From positions 3,977,795 to 4,041,794 of the forward strand of contig KB904821.1 of NCBI GenBank assembly GCA_000380225.1: a DNA stretch of 64,000 nucleotides. The letters run 5' to 3'. Shown here one piece after another: positions 16,393-25,689 of the stretch. Both the position numbers and the translations under genes were made by a program. This DNA is from a filamentous cyanobacterium ESFC-1. GTDB lineage: Bacteria > Cyanobacteriota > Cyanobacteriia > Cyanobacteriales > Spirulinaceae. Below the pieces are notes generated by a model. It did not search any database. It was not told where the DNA came from and worked only from the letters and a program-made list of their open reading frames with translations. Position 1 is the stretch's first letter, and every line of letters starts with the position of its first letter.

Positions 16393-17244
16393 TCAACGAC
16401 TGTAGCGATCGCACACAGCCTGGGCATCTTCCCTAGCTTGCTGACGCAACGCTTCAGGAGAAATCACCTCGCAACCACTTCCATACCGTCGCACCTCCCG
16501 CAGCAGCCAAAACGTATTAAATACCCGACGAGTCACCCGACGCAATCCGTCTACCGTTTCATCCTCAATATCATTCTCCTTGGATTCATAGGATTTTATC
16601 AAACCGTTATAAAAGTGTAATTGCACTTCAACGGTATTTAACCCTTCCCTGCGCCATTCTCCCCCCGGTAGGGGAACGAGAGACTGAATGCGATCGAGTC
16701 GTAAACAACGAATATGGATGAGTTCTGGATATTTAGTATCTTTGATATCTTCAGTCTCATCGCACCAAATATCAAGATAATAGCGTTTTTCAAAAAAATC
16801 AATTTGAGCATAGCGGACGTTGTAAGTATAAATTTCTCCTTGGGGATTGCCATAATTTACGAGAAAAGGCTCTTGTTTCTGGATTTGCTGTTCGGCTTGG
16901 ACGCGCCAGGCAACTTGGGATTGGGTCATTTGCTGCATCATTTTTTGCCGCAGGGGAGGGTTGAGGTTGCCTCTTTCTAAGAGTAATTGCACTAGGGTTT
17001 GGGCTTGGGCGATCTTTCCTGTATCCACTAAAAGTCCTACGGCTCGGTCTAAAGCCTGGATTTGCTGATCATTGAGCTTGAAAGGTTCTCCTAGCTCGTA
17101 TTCTCCCTGCGCGATCGCGACCAACAGCCCAGATATACTGGGACTCTTGCCCCACATAATCTGGAGACGGAGCGCGATCGCTTCGAGTTGTTCTTTCGTC
17201 CCCGGCGGAATTGAAAGTGTGATCGTGTCTTTTTTTCTGGGCAT
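16393..17244 (-). CDS. WYL-domain regulator with N-terminal ribbon-helix-helix-like region
   Basis: The 283-residue protein begins MPRKKDTITLSIPPGTKEQL and continues SISGLLVAIAQGEY, which looks like a CopG-type ribbon-helix-helix DNA-binding unit. The C-terminal half (about residues 130-270) fits a WYL ligand-binding domain: an aromatic-rich strand (VRYAQIDFFEKRYYLDIWCD), then IRCLRLDRIQSLVPL and a WLLREVRRYGSGCEVISPEA ending. It is transcribed divergently from the type I-D cas operon with an 81-base gap. In Synechocystis a WYL protein beside the I-D locus (Sll7009) is reported to repress crRNA accumulation. By position this protein probably regulates the locus here. Confidence 0.85.
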   Translation of the reverse strand: MPRKKDTITLSIPPGTKEQLEAIALRLQIMWGKSPSISGLLVAIAQGEYELGEPFKLNDQQIQALDRAVGLLVDTGKIAQAQTLVQLLLERGNLNPPLRQKMMQQMTQSQVAWRVQAEQQIQKQEPFLVNYGNPQGEIYTYNVRYAQIDFFEKRYYLDIWCDETEDIKDTKYPELIHIRCLRLDRIQSLVPLPGGEWRREGLNTVEVQLHFYNGLIKSYESKENDIEDETVDGLRRVTRRVFNTFWLLREVRRYGSGCEVISPEALRQQAREDAQAVCDRYSR

Positions 17245-17267
17245 CTGCTCAATTTGTATTTACACTG

Positions 17268-17296
17268 TTGTCAAATTAGAATTTATCGGTTACAGT
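17268..17296 (+). promoter_or_regulatory. Putative cas operon promoter
   Basis: TTGTCA (17268) and TACAGT (17291) are separated by 17 bases in the 81-base divergent gap, 30 bases before the cas3 start. On the other strand the same bases include TTGACA, so the -35 regions of the regulator and the operon may overlap. Confidence 0.5.
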
Positions 17297-17325
17297 AACT
17301 ATATCGCAGCTACACAAGTAGGAAA

Positions 17326-19509
17326 ATGACCGCGATGAGCGAATATTACATTACATTAAAACCCGTTTATGCCTGTCCTGCCGAGACACCTCCAAATGTC
17401 CAGTTACCCTCCGGTTGGCAATTAGTTTGGCATCAGGTAGAGACATTAAAAGCCCTCCGCGACCCAGAAATTGATGTCATTATTAATGTGGCAATGACGG
17501 GAGATGGCAAAAGTTTAGCCGCGTATCTCGAAACCCTATCGACTGATTTTTGTGCCATTGGTTTATATCCTACCAATGAACTAGCCCGCGACCAAGAGCG
17601 ACAAATTCAGAGTTATATTTCTACGTTTCAGCCTCAATTTGAACCGCGAGTTAATCGTTTGAGTGGTGCAGATTTAGAGCTTTATGCCGAGCAGGAAAAT
17701 ATTAAAAAAGCTGCCGCGATCGCAACTCGTAGCAAACAATCAGAAGTGCTTTTAAGCAATCCTGACATTTTCCATTATTTACATCGTGGAGCATATCTCA
17801 CTCCCTTTGATAATCCCGATAAACTGTGGAATCGTATTGATAAAAACTTCGATGTTTTTATTTTCGATGAATTTCACGTTTTTGCTGCCCCCCAGATTGC
17901 CAGCGTCCTAAATACAATGCTTCTAATTCGGCGAACCAATCGCCAGAAAAAGTTTTTGTTTCTCTCCGCAACCCCAGATGAGCAGTTAATTGAAAAACTG
18001 GAAATTGCTGGCTTTAGTTACAAAATAATCGATCCGAATCAGTCTCAAAAATATAAATTTCCGACGACTTCTGAAGCCGAGAGCAATTTACAGCAGCAAA
18101 GCTGGCGGCAAGTCTCTAGAGCAATTACTTTAAACTTCATTTCTTTAGAATCAACCTTTTCAGCTTCAGAAACTTGGCTCAAAGTCAATCAAAACTTAAT
18201 CCTACAATATTTTCAAGAAAATCCGGGTAGTAGAGGTGCAGTTATTCTCAACTCAATTGCCGCCGTTAAACGCCTTGTCCCACAATTCCGCGAGTTTCTT
18301 ACCCCTCATGGCTTAACCGTGGGTGAAAATACAGGTTTATCCGGTCGTCAAACCAAGTTAGAATCCCTCGATTGCGACCTTGTTTTTGGGACAAGTACGA
18401 TTGATGTTGGGGTAGATTTTAAGATTAACTTGCTTATCTTTGAATCTGCCGATGCGGGTAACTTTATTCAGCGTTTGGGGCGTTTAGGTCGTCATGCAGA
18501 TTATATTAAAAATGGGGTGAAAGTTAAGTTCAATAGCTTTACAGCTTATGCCTTAATTCCTAAGTTTCTAGTAGAGCGATTATTTACTCAAGATAATGCC
18601 CCTTTTCAAACAGGAGAAAGTTACGATCGCGTTTTTCTCAACCAAGCTATTTATCACAATTTCCGTCAGATTAATAATTTCTCTGGTTATTACAGACGGT
18701 GGGGTGCAGTCCAGTCTTTTAATCTTTGGTATAGCTTAGGTAATGCCAAAATTCAGTCGAGTTACGCAGTCAGTCGCGAGAAATTCAAACAAGACTGCGA
18801 ACAAGTTTTTGATACCAACTTTAAACGAGTTGTTGGCTGCGTCAAAAAATGGTCACAGGAATGGCAAGCTAAAGCCCATAAAAAAGGCAATCCCATCTTT
18901 TCTGATGCGTCGAGTTTTCGCGGTTCAAGTCCGTTGCAATGTGGCTTATACGACCAAACCGAAATCAACGAAATTGACCGTTTTAAAACCTACGATTTAC
19001 CCGGTATTTTGAGTAACCTTGATATTGGGATTTGGACAGAAGCCGGATTTATGCGATCGCTCCGAGATACTGTTCATCGTACCGGAAACGCGATCGCAAA
19101 AGGACATTTTAAACACTGTATCGCTTTTATGACCTTGCGGGGGTATCGCGAGGAACGTCTCAACTGGAAATTTACCTACTCTGGCAATTTGCAAGACATC
19201 GCAGACGCTTGGAAAGTGCAAGTATTAGTCGGAATCGAAGTTTGGCAACCCGAAAACCGATGGATTAGCGGCATTAACCAGCGTCTCCGCAAACAGGGAA
19301 TCGTCAGTTACGTCCTCCCTCACCCCGTCGCAGAGATTCGTCAACGGCTACAACTCCCCATGCACTTCGCTCTCTATCCCATCAGCGACGCAACCAGCAT
19401 CCACGATGCCACACCTCCCTACTCGATTGCAATGGGTCAAGCGGCTTTGTTGTTGGATACTCTAGCTTATCGCTTTAAGAGTAAGGGGGGTGAGGTATGG
19501 ATTTGTTAA
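17326..19509 (+). CDS. cas3: Type I-D CRISPR-associated helicase Cas3' (no HD domain)
   Basis: The 727-residue superfamily 2 helicase has Walker A MTGDGKS at 57-63, a Walker B DEFH box at 181-184, LSATP (motif III), and motif V/VI sequences GTSTIDVGVDF and FIQRLGRLGRH. No HD nuclease is present, as expected for type I-D, where the HD domain is carried by Cas10d. It unwinds target DNA after Cascade binding. It is the first gene of the cas operon. The ATG at 17326 follows a weak AGG; an in-frame ATG at 17335 is the alternative. A MNT-fold gene follows after 100 bases. Confidence 0.95.
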   Translation: MTAMSEYYITLKPVYACPAETPPNVQLPSGWQLVWHQVETLKALRDPEIDVIINVAMTGDGKSLAAYLETLSTDFCAIGLYPTNELARDQERQIQSYISTFQPQFEPRVNRLSGADLELYAEQENIKKAAAIATRSKQSEVLLSNPDIFHYLHRGAYLTPFDNPDKLWNRIDKNFDVFIFDEFHVFAAPQIASVLNTMLLIRRTNRQKKFLFLSATPDEQLIEKLEIAGFSYKIIDPNQSQKYKFPTTSEAESNLQQQSWRQVSRAITLNFISLESTFSASETWLKVNQNLILQYFQENPGSRGAVILNSIAAVKRLVPQFREFLTPHGLTVGENTGLSGRQTKLESLDCDLVFGTSTIDVGVDFKINLLIFESADAGNFIQRLGRLGRHADYIKNGVKVKFNSFTAYALIPKFLVERLFTQDNAPFQTGESYDRVFLNQAIYHNFRQINNFSGYYRRWGAVQSFNLWYSLGNAKIQSSYAVSREKFKQDCEQVFDTNFKRVVGCVKKWSQEWQAKAHKKGNPIFSDASSFRGSSPLQCGLYDQTEINEIDRFKTYDLPGILSNLDIGIWTEAGFMRSLRDTVHRTGNAIAKGHFKHCIAFMTLRGYREERLNWKFTYSGNLQDIADAWKVQVLVGIEVWQPENRWISGINQRLRKQGIVSYVLPHPVAEIRQRLQLPMHFALYPISDATSIHDATPPYSIAMGQAALLLDTLAYRFKSKGGEVWIC

Positions 19510-19609
19510 TCTCGATCCCTCACAAAAACTTTAGAAATGAAGGCGATCGCTTAAGTTAAGATATCACTAAAATATCAGTTTATGAGCCAAAAATTAAATT
19601 TAATACAAT

Positions 19610-20038
19610 ATGTACAATTTTACCACTTGTCAATTAATCAACATAAAACTGCAATTAAGTCAAATTCCTTCCCTAAAAATGCTCATTCTTTTTGGATCGC
19701 AAGCCAGGGGAAATACTCATCCCAACAGCGATTATGACTTTGCTGTACTTTACCAAGAGTCTTATCGTCCTACGGGTTTTGAATACTTCCAAATATACGA
19801 ACAACTAGCTGATATTTTTAATATCTTAAGTGATGAAATTGACGTAGTTGACTTAAACTATTGTTCGGATTTGACGGCTCATAATATTGCTCGCGATGGT
19901 CAAGTTTTATATGAAGCCCAAGAGGGTTTATTTGACTCTTTTCGTCAGCAAGCTTTAATGAGTAATGCTGAATTAAAACAACTTCGTCAAGAATTACGTC
20001 AAGACATTAACGATTTTCTTACAAAATCTAGCCTGTAA
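19610..20038 (+). CDS. MNT-type nucleotidyltransferase-domain protein within the cas operon
   Basis: The 142-residue protein shows the minimal nucleotidyltransferase signature G-S-x10-D-x-D: GSQARGNTHPNSDYD with G29, S30, D41 and D43. A later strand IDVVDL supplies a possible third carboxylate. MNT proteins usually act as antitoxins for HEPN RNases (MntA/HepT) by adding AMP residues. No HEPN gene is adjacent; the next gene, cas10d, begins 17 bases after its stop. It is therefore either an orphan, a repurposed component of the CRISPR locus, or paired with a partner elsewhere. The C terminus is a charged helix (ELKQLRQELRQDINDFL). It is not a standard I-D gene. Confidence 0.82.
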   Translation: MYNFTTCQLINIKLQLSQIPSLKMLILFGSQARGNTHPNSDYDFAVLYQESYRPTGFEYFQIYEQLADIFNILSDEIDVVDLNYCSDLTAHNIARDGQVLYEAQEGLFDSFRQQALMSNAELKQLRQELRQDINDFLTKSSL

Positions 20039-20055
20039 ATTAAGGTAGTCAAACA

Positions 20056-23000
20056 ATGCCAAAACGAAAGAAAAAAACAGAAAATTCTCAACAACTAAGT
20101 TTGTTTGATAGTAGTAACGAAAACTCAGAAATTGAACCAATCGATGATTTTGAAGACATTGATTTAGATGCTCTATCCGACGAAAACTTAGGACTAGACG
20201 GAGATGAGAGCGATCGCACCGTCGAAACAGAGCAAGAATTACTCACCCTCAAACTCTTAAAAGAGGCAATTCAAAAGACTAATTCCGACGATTTGGTAAT
20301 GGCTGACTTTGCTGAATTAGTATTACCTCAACTTCTACATTATGCTATCGGTGTGACAGCGAAAGGTGGTAACTTTTTTGATGAAATCGATCGCCGTCGT
20401 GCTGAAAACGGAAAAGAAAGAGTACGACGAGATAATGCTGGCGATCAATCTTTAAATACTCACTTACTCAACGGCTTATTTCCAGCTAATTTAATCGAGA
20501 GGAAACTGTCGCAAGGCAATACAACAATTCGTCGAATCTCTAATGAATTAACGCGAAGAATGGCTGTAGCAGCATTTATTCTGCATGACTTTGAGAAATT
20601 CGATTATACACTTTTCCCAGATATGCCGGAAAAGTATGTTCAAATTAGTCAAGATTGGGAACAAGATATTCGTAAACTCACAATTAGCGAGCATCGAGAA
20701 ATTTTTGAAGTTTTCATTACAGCATTAAAACTCGATCGCTTTTTGTTTCCCGACAATCCGAATCAATGGCGAGATTATATCGACGATTTACTTTATATTG
20801 CCTATAACGCCCAGATTCGTAACGATACTAATCTCAATTTATCAGTTGATAGTTTACAGCCCCAAATGCGCGATCGCGTCCTTGATGCTTTAGCCGATTT
20901 AGCCTGTTTAGCAGACCGTTTTGCCTCGATTGTCAAACACCCCCAAGACGCACATCATAAAGCTTTAGGAGAGCTTATTCACTCCCTCAGCGACGGACAA
21001 CTCAAGCTAACTTATCACAGTATTTCTGAGAATCGCGGAGTATTAACTAATGTTGTGAATAACGCGGTGATGGAGGCTTATCAAGAATGTCAGTATGAGC
21101 CATTATTATATTTACCTACTGGGGTTATTTATTTGTGCGATCGCGATGTAATTCCCATCTCCTCTGACTCTCTCCCAGATCGGGTGATTGACACAATTAA
21201 AAACCTCTGTCGCAGCGAATTACGTCGTCGTCAAACTGGATTTGGCCGCGATGGAAAGGGAATGAAATATGCTGATTATTACAGCCAGTTTTTCGACGAT
21301 CAGGGCTTAATGCAAGTTGCCTTGGATGCAACTCTCCGCATTCTCAAACCCACCAAGTCTTCTGTAGCAAAAAGCCGCAGCGATAACTTAATTTCATTTC
21401 AGCAAAAAGGCGTACTTTCTGCTGATTATGACTTTAGTTTTGAAGACGATATTCGCATCGATCAACTCGCAGAATTTGGCGATGTTGCGAGTCGGAAGAT
21501 TTGGGGAGACAGGTTGAGTAAGATCGCGGAATTATGTAAGCAAAACAAAAAACTAGAAAAACCTCCTCATCTAGACCTAATTATCGAAGTTGCTCAATTT
21601 TGGCAACTCGAAGAATACATCCCCCAAATTCGCGAAATCCAACGTATTAATGAATCTCTCAAAGAACTAAAACTCAAAGGTAATACAGGAGGAGTTCCCT
21701 ATGAATGGTATTACCTCGCGGCACAATATCTCAAACATAACCCCGGTATCGCACCCGAAGAAATAAAACCCATCGGTGAAGAAATTTGTACTTTTATCGC
21801 TCAGAAAATACAGCCAATTGTCTCACAATACGACTTACCTGACGGTTGGGACGATCTCAGGGAATGGTTGCGTCATGTTGTTATGCTTCCCCATCCAGAA
21901 ACAACAGCACAACCGGGAGAACAAGTACAGCCTTTCTTGAATGAATTAGCCAACTATAACAATGCTAAAAAACCCGGTCGCGGTCGTCAACTTATCTGCT
22001 CGGTTTCTCATTCTGCATACACTGTCAGCGAACAAATGGAATCGGCAGTTTTATTTACTCCCCAAGTTTATACCAACAAACAAATGCTGGGGGGTTCTAA
22101 TGCGAAACGTAATATTTCTAGTATTGCGGGAGTTGAAATGATGCTGCGACAGATTTTAATGAATCAAACGCAAGCAGTTGGGAAGCGATTTGAAGATGGG
22201 AAATATCGCTATCTTTACTTCTACCCGACTTATTATTTCACCCCAGAAACCAATCAATTTTTACAACAAGCTTATTCCAACATTGCCCAAACGCGATTTG
22301 ATACCAAGATTCGCAAACATTTTGTGAGTGCAGAGTTGCAGGCAAATTTTGAGCGATCGCGCTACCAAACCGTTGATACTTTTCTCATTGATGCAGAGTT
22401 ACAGGACAAGAAACTTTTACCAGATAATGACCCAAATCACAAAAAAGACCGAACATTCAAACTCTCTTATCCGGAAGATAAACCCCTCACTTTTTACTTT
22501 ATTGCTCTCCCCCCAGAAAAGCCCCCAGGAAAAAATCAAGAGAAAAAAATAACCGATACAGCATCATGGATTATGCCTGCATGGTTAGCCTTCGCTTTCC
22601 CCCTCATTCTTGACGTTAAAACCGTCGTTTCCGAGTCTCCCATTCCCCCTTATCGTGATGGTGCAGAATTCGAGGAAACCGTATTTCTCGACAGCGCACC
22701 GCAAGCATTACGGGTATTGACAAAACGCGATCGCTTCCGCCTAGATTCTATCTTATCAGGATGGGAAGATGGCGATCGCCAAAAATATCCTGCTCCTCTC
22801 AATGTTTTAACCGCAGCTTATTCGATTCATTTAGATGTCAATGCGAAACAAGGAAAATCAGGATATGACCCCAATTGGGGGAAATTAACCGAACTTGCAA
22901 CTCAACTAGAAACCAGTCCTCTTTATGTCTTTCATTACCTCAATAAATGGACGCGAGGGAAAGATACTGATATCCCAAGTCTCAGTCGTATTCGCTTATA

Positions 23001-23541
23001 CACTTATGACTTTTACCCCTGTTTTGACCCCTATGTACAATTCAATTCAACAATCAACAAATTGGATATTAAAATGCCAGAAAAATCACCTTTGAATCAT
23101 CCCCAAAAACTAACCGAACTTTATCGCAATTTTTATCGAGCAAATAAACGCTATAACCCCAAAGCGAATGCTGTTTTGAAACCGATTGATATTGCTTCTG
23201 AAACAATTTTGAAAGCAGAATCTAGCGTTTTTCAAGGAGAAACTTTAGTTGCAGCAGTAGCCGCAGAAGTTTGTAAACTAATGGATCGCGTTCATGCTTC
23301 TACCGCAGAAGGACGTTGGCAAATGAGCGATCGCGAAAAGGAAAGACAAGCCGTTTTAGAATTTGCTAAATACTTTGTAATCGAAGTTTTTGAAAAGTCA
23401 TTCAAAGGCGATCGCGCTCGTTTAGCAGGACGACAAATCAACCTGATCCGCGATACTTGCGAGTTTCTTTACCGTTTAGAACAAGATAAAGAAAATCAAA
23501 ACGAGCAAGCTCAACGAGAAGCTTCAGAAAGCGCAGAATAA
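20056..23541 (+). CDS. cas10d: Type I-D large subunit Cas10d (Csc3) with N-terminal HD nuclease
   Basis: The 1161-residue protein has an acidic, low-complexity first 70 residues. An HD-type region follows with H136 (NTHLLNGLF) and HD at 177-178 (FILHDFEKFDY), the site thought to cleave DNA in type I-D. The remaining palm-like and helical regions are diverged. No GGDD cyclase motif is visible, consistent with Cas10d. In the effector it takes the place of Cas8 and contributes to PAM recognition. It lies between the MNT gene and csc2, and its stop is 44 bases before csc2. Confidence 0.93.
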   Translation: MPKRKKKTENSQQLSLFDSSNENSEIEPIDDFEDIDLDALSDENLGLDGDESDRTVETEQELLTLKLLKEAIQKTNSDDLVMADFAELVLPQLLHYAIGVTAKGGNFFDEIDRRRAENGKERVRRDNAGDQSLNTHLLNGLFPANLIERKLSQGNTTIRRISNELTRRMAVAAFILHDFEKFDYTLFPDMPEKYVQISQDWEQDIRKLTISEHREIFEVFITALKLDRFLFPDNPNQWRDYIDDLLYIAYNAQIRNDTNLNLSVDSLQPQMRDRVLDALADLACLADRFASIVKHPQDAHHKALGELIHSLSDGQLKLTYHSISENRGVLTNVVNNAVMEAYQECQYEPLLYLPTGVIYLCDRDVIPISSDSLPDRVIDTIKNLCRSELRRRQTGFGRDGKGMKYADYYSQFFDDQGLMQVALDATLRILKPTKSSVAKSRSDNLISFQQKGVLSADYDFSFEDDIRIDQLAEFGDVASRKIWGDRLSKIAELCKQNKKLEKPPHLDLIIEVAQFWQLEEYIPQIREIQRINESLKELKLKGNTGGVPYEWYYLAAQYLKHNPGIAPEEIKPIGEEICTFIAQKIQPIVSQYDLPDGWDDLREWLRHVVMLPHPETTAQPGEQVQPFLNELANYNNAKKPGRGRQLICSVSHSAYTVSEQMESAVLFTPQVYTNKQMLGGSNAKRNISSIAGVEMMLRQILMNQTQAVGKRFEDGKYRYLYFYPTYYFTPETNQFLQQAYSNIAQTRFDTKIRKHFVSAELQANFERSRYQTVDTFLIDAELQDKKLLPDNDPNHKKDRTFKLSYPEDKPLTFYFIALPPEKPPGKNQEKKITDTASWIMPAWLAFAFPLILDVKTVVSESPIPPYRDGAEFEETVFLDSAPQALRVLTKRDRFRLDSILSGWEDGDRQKYPAPLNVLTAAYSIHLDVNAKQGKSGYDPNWGKLTELATQLETSPLYVFHYLNKWTRGKDTDIPSLSRIRLYTYDFYPCFDPYVQFNSTINKLDIKMPEKSPLNHPQKLTELYRNFYRANKRYNPKANAVLKPIDIASETILKAESSVFQGETLVAAVAAEVCKLMDRVHASTAEGRWQMSDREKERQAVLEFAKYFVIEVFEKSFKGDRARLAGRQINLIRDTCEFLYRLEQDKENQNEQAQREASESAE

Positions 23542-23585
23542 TTCACAAAATCAACCTTTTACTCATTACTCAAGGAGAAAATATT

Positions 23586-24590
23586 ATGGCATTACTCAAC
23601 AGCATCGACAGCAAATTCTTTCATTCAGAAATTCCCTACAAACCTATGGGAAAATATGTCCACTTTCTCACCGTCCGCGTTACCGAATCTTACCCTCTAT
23701 TTCAAACAGACGGCGAACTTAATAAAGCCCGTGTTCGTGCAGGAATTAATAACCGCCAAACTCTCAGCCGTCTAACCATGTTCAAGCGTAAACAATCGAC
23801 TCCAGAACGTTTAGCAGGACGGGAACTCTTACGGAAATATGAGTTTGTGAAACCGGAAGAATGCGAATATAATGTTGCATTTGGAATGGACAATCCTGAC
23901 TGTATTATTTACGGCTTTGCTATTGGTGATTCTGGTTCAGAAAAATCCAAAGTAGTCGTCGATACTGCATTTTCTATTACCTCTTTTGATGAGTCTCACG
24001 AAACCTTTACTCTCAACGCACCTTTTGAAAGCGGGACAATGGCTTCCAAAGGTGAAGGCACAACAAAGCCAGGAGAAGTCACCAGTCGCATTAATCAACA
24101 AGATCACATTCGTCCCCAGGTCTTTTTCCCTAGCATTGTGACGCTCAAAGACCCCACTGAAGCCAGCTTTTTGTATGTTTTGAATAATATACTGCGAACG
24201 CGGCATTATGGCGCACAAACCACCCGCACAGGACGAGTCCGTAACGAGTTGCTGGGGGTTGTTTTTGCGGATGGAGAAATCGTCAGCAATTTGCGTTGGA
24301 CACAAGCGATTTATGACCGTCTTCCTGAAGATATCCTGCAATCTATCGATCCTTTAGATGAAAACCTTGTCATGGAAATAGCAACCGCAGCGATTCAAGA
24401 CTTAATGCAAGATGAATTTATCGTACATACTGACTTCATTGGTGAAAGCTTCCGGCCAATTTTACAGGATATCAAAGCTTTAACTGCAAGCGAAGAAGGG
24501 ATAATTTCAATCCTGAATCAAGCAAACGAAGAAGCAAAAAAATATGCAGAAGCTCACATTGGCAAAAAGAAAAAAGCTAAAGCCAAATAA
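23586..24590 (+). CDS. csc2: Type I-D Cascade backbone Csc2 (Cas7d)
   Basis: The 334-residue protein starts MALLNSIDSKFFHSEIPYKP and has the Csc2 features AGINNRQTLSRLTMFKRKQS, FGMDNPDCIIYGFAIGDSG and the central NQQDHIRPQVFFPSIVTLKD. Csc2 forms the helical backbone that binds crRNA along its spacer. A strong Shine-Dalgarno AAGGAGA lies about nine bases before the ATG, in keeping with the many copies of this subunit per complex. The C terminus is a Lys-rich tail. A 15-bp inverted repeat follows before csc1. Confidence 0.95.
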   Translation: MALLNSIDSKFFHSEIPYKPMGKYVHFLTVRVTESYPLFQTDGELNKARVRAGINNRQTLSRLTMFKRKQSTPERLAGRELLRKYEFVKPEECEYNVAFGMDNPDCIIYGFAIGDSGSEKSKVVVDTAFSITSFDESHETFTLNAPFESGTMASKGEGTTKPGEVTSRINQQDHIRPQVFFPSIVTLKDPTEASFLYVLNNILRTRHYGAQTTRTGRVRNELLGVVFADGEIVSNLRWTQAIYDRLPEDILQSIDPLDENLVMEIATAAIQDLMQDEFIVHTDFIGESFRPILQDIKALTASEEGIISILNQANEEAKKYAEAHIGKKKKAKAK

Positions 24591-24623
24591 CTGACGTTAA
24601 ATCTGCTTAATTAGTGAGGATTC

Positions 24624-24688
24624 AGAACCCCGGTTTCTGGGGGAAAATTCAGAATTTATCGATTAAATACATAAGAAACCGGGGTTCT
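24624..24688 (+). repeat. Perfect 15-bp inverted repeat between csc2 and csc1
   Basis: AGAACCCCGGTTTCT (24624-24638) and AGAAACCGGGGTTCT (24674-24688) are exact reverse complements with a 35-base loop. In RNA this would be a stable hairpin inside the operon, without a T tract. It may set relative levels of csc2 and csc1, or be a dispersed repeat that landed there. A looser relative (AGAAACCCGCTTTCT) occurs near 54853. Confidence 0.85.
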
Positions 24689-24714
24689 ACAATATTGTTT
24701 TTCTCGAACTTAGT

Positions 24715-25422
24715 ATGACTATCATTTCTCGTTATCGTCTTGAACTTCACGACAGCCTTTATTTCGCAACCCGCGAACTCGGTAGACTGTATGAAACTGA
24801 ACCCATTATTCATAACTACGCTTTGTGTTATGCGCTGGGATTGGTAGATAGCGATCGCTATAATACTCGCGTTGAAAACGAAGCAGAATATCGCTATTTT
24901 TGTGCGACGCAAATACCTTTATACGAAGCCCATTTGACTCGTCTTAATGAAGCAGGAATATATGTTACTCCCGCACGAAGTATCACTTATGCAGCAACCC
25001 TCAATACCTGGAAATATGCCAATAATAACTATCATGTGGAAATGCAGAAAACTCAAAAAAATATTCCTAGCTTTGGCAGGACTAAGGAAATTGCAGTCGA
25101 GAGTGAATTTGAATTCTTTTTAATAAGCCAACAACAACTAAATTTGCCTCGTTGGATTCGCTTGGGAAAATGGGCAAGTAAAGCAGAAATTAGCAAAATT
25201 GAGGACTATTCAAATCCTCAAAGAAGATCGGGAAGTTTTACTTTTTCTTACCCCCTCAACCCTCTTGATGTCATGTTTTCTTATCGCGTAATGAGTTACG
25301 ACACGATTAATATGCCTCCAGTCAGCTTGATTCGGAATGTTAGTTTATCTGGGGAGTATTATCAGTTACCCAATAAGCAAAGTCTTAAAATTCCAGCTAA
25401 CCTTTCTTACTGCTTTAGTTAA
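24715..25422 (+). CDS. csc1: Type I-D Cascade subunit Csc1 (Cas5d)
   Basis: The 235-residue protein begins MTIISRYRLELHDSLYFATR, the RAMP-fold start of Csc1. It has the family features REIGRLYETE-like (here RELGRLYETEPIIHNYALCY), a central KNIPSFGRTKEIAVESEFEF and a VSLSGEYYQLP end. Csc1 caps the 5' handle of crRNA in the I-D effector. The gene follows csc2 after a gap containing a hairpin and precedes an unknown 84-residue gene by 12 bases. Confidence 0.92.
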   Translation: MTIISRYRLELHDSLYFATRELGRLYETEPIIHNYALCYALGLVDSDRYNTRVENEAEYRYFCATQIPLYEAHLTRLNEAGIYVTPARSITYAATLNTWKYANNNYHVEMQKTQKNIPSFGRTKEIAVESEFEFFLISQQQLNLPRWIRLGKWASKAEISKIEDYSNPQRRSGSFTFSYPLNPLDVMFSYRVMSYDTINMPPVSLIRNVSLSGEYYQLPNKQSLKIPANLSYCFS

Positions 25423-25434
25423 CTCATAAAACCC

Positions 25435-25689
25435 ATGATCATTGCCGAACTAATCGAACAACTAAAACGCTACGATCCCAACTGGTTAGTTGTGGTTGCG
25501 GGCTACCATCACGGCTACAACCATGTTAGTAAAATAAACGCGATCGCGCTGCAACTCAATACTAACCAAACCTGGGATAGCGGCGCTCATTCTCTGGCAA
25601 ACTTGAATCATTGCGAAGCCACACCAGCCCTATTTTTAGGGGGCTACAACGACAATATTCCCTACAACCCAGACGATTATGCCTCATAG
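25435..25689 (+). CDS. Unknown 84-residue protein in the cas operon
   Basis: The product begins MIIAELIEQLKRYDPNWLVV and continues GYHHGYNHVSKINAIALQLN, with an acidic end (NDNIPYNPDDYAS). I do not recognise a named family. The first 45 residues resemble small cyanobacterial proteins of a generic ELI-x2-L-x4-P-x4-V pattern. It is soluble and has no membrane span. It lies 12 bases after csc1 and overlaps the cas6 start by 11 bases, so it is almost surely co-translated with cas genes. That makes an accessory role in the I-D system plausible, though its function is unknown. Confidence 0.75.
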   Translation: MIIAELIEQLKRYDPNWLVVVAGYHHGYNHVSKINAIALQLNTNQTWDSGAHSLANLNHCEATPALFLGGYNDNIPYNPDDYAS

